A stretch of DNA of 21,144 bases from the NCBI GenBank assembly GCA_040514265.1, contig JBEVCD010000041.1:1-21144 (forward strand). Direction: 5' to 3'. Positions 21,125 through 21,144 of this stretch are shown piece after piece; within the stretch, counting starts at the first letter, position 1, and every line of letters starts with the position of its first letter. A program made the position numbers and the translations under genes. Below the pieces are notes generated by a model. It was given only the letters and a program-made list of their open reading frames with translations. It had not been told where the DNA came from and did not search any database. This DNA comes from WYZ-LMO2 sp040514265 (lineage in GTDB: Archaea > Halobacteriota > Archaeoglobi > Archaeoglobales > Archaeoglobaceae).

Positions 21125-21132
21125 TATATTAA
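21125..21132 (-). promoter_or_regulatory. TATA box for the hydrolase-DUF123 operon
   Basis: The minus strand reads TTAATATA, centred about 24 nt before the ATG at 21105. It fits a leaderless start. Confidence 0.55.
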
Positions 21133-21144
21133 TTGTTGCGGAAT

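Noticed and set aside
1..21144. CRISPR array, tRNA/rRNA gene, insertion sequence or integrase attachment site
   Set aside because: No regularly spaced repeats, cloverleaf sequence, transposase or integrase was seen. Intergenic gaps are at most about 70 bp.

Overview
The window looks like a compact, gene-dense stretch of a hyperthermophilic euryarchaeon, most likely of the Archaeoglobales. The evidence is gene content: an archaeal HerA-Mre11-Rad50-NurA repair operon, RtcB tRNA ligase, a DphB diphthine synthase, a Trm5-type tRNA methyltransferase, DUF211 and MEMO1-family proteins, and a surface protein with a PGF-CTERM archaeosortase signal. TATA-like boxes lie about 24-27 nt upstream of most operon-first start codons. 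That fits leaderless archaeal transcription, and I used it to revise several start codons. The genus-level placement is an inference from gene content only. Nearly every base is coding.

Region 1 (1-2706) holds unrelated housekeeping genes: the 5' end of an ATP-grasp acyl-CoA ligase (minus), a trans-polyprenyl diphosphate synthase (plus), a PHP-domain phosphoesterase (minus), a DUF211 protein (plus) and a MEMO1-family protein (minus). Neighbours converge with overlaps of a few bases.

Region 2 (2731-7975, minus) is the most unusual part. It is a three-gene, translationally coupled operon. The first gene encodes an exported eight-repeat beta-propeller with a DUF4430 (transcobalamin C-terminal-like) domain. 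The second encodes a large PGF-CTERM-anchored protein with DUF4430, PKD, a PGF-pre-PGF-like domain and a squalene-cyclase-like alpha/alpha toroid. The third encodes a BtuF-type ABC substrate-binding protein. Vertebrate transcobalamin and intrinsic factor consist of an alpha6/alpha6 barrel plus a domain related to DUF4430, so I propose a cell-surface corrinoid-capture system. A 100-base N gap interrupts the Thr-rich stalk of the second protein.

Region 3 (8018-9478) has thiE and trm5 facing away from each other across 33 bp, with interleaved TATA boxes.

Region 4 (9480-17250, minus) is a run of PP-loop/PAPS-reductase-like gene, herA, mre11, rad50 and nurA. The last four overlap each other and form the known end-resection machine. 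The PP-loop gene sits at the head of the cluster.

Region 5 (17300-20039, plus) is a coupled rtcB - dphB - double-OB-fold gene set, covering RNA ligation, EF-2 modification and probable nucleic-acid binding. It diverges from region 4 at a near-symmetric TATA element placed 24-26 nt from both start codons. Region 6 (20036-21105, minus) is an alpha/beta hydrolase coupled to a DUF123 GIY-YIG-like protein.

I saw no tRNA, rRNA, CRISPR array, insertion sequence or intein.
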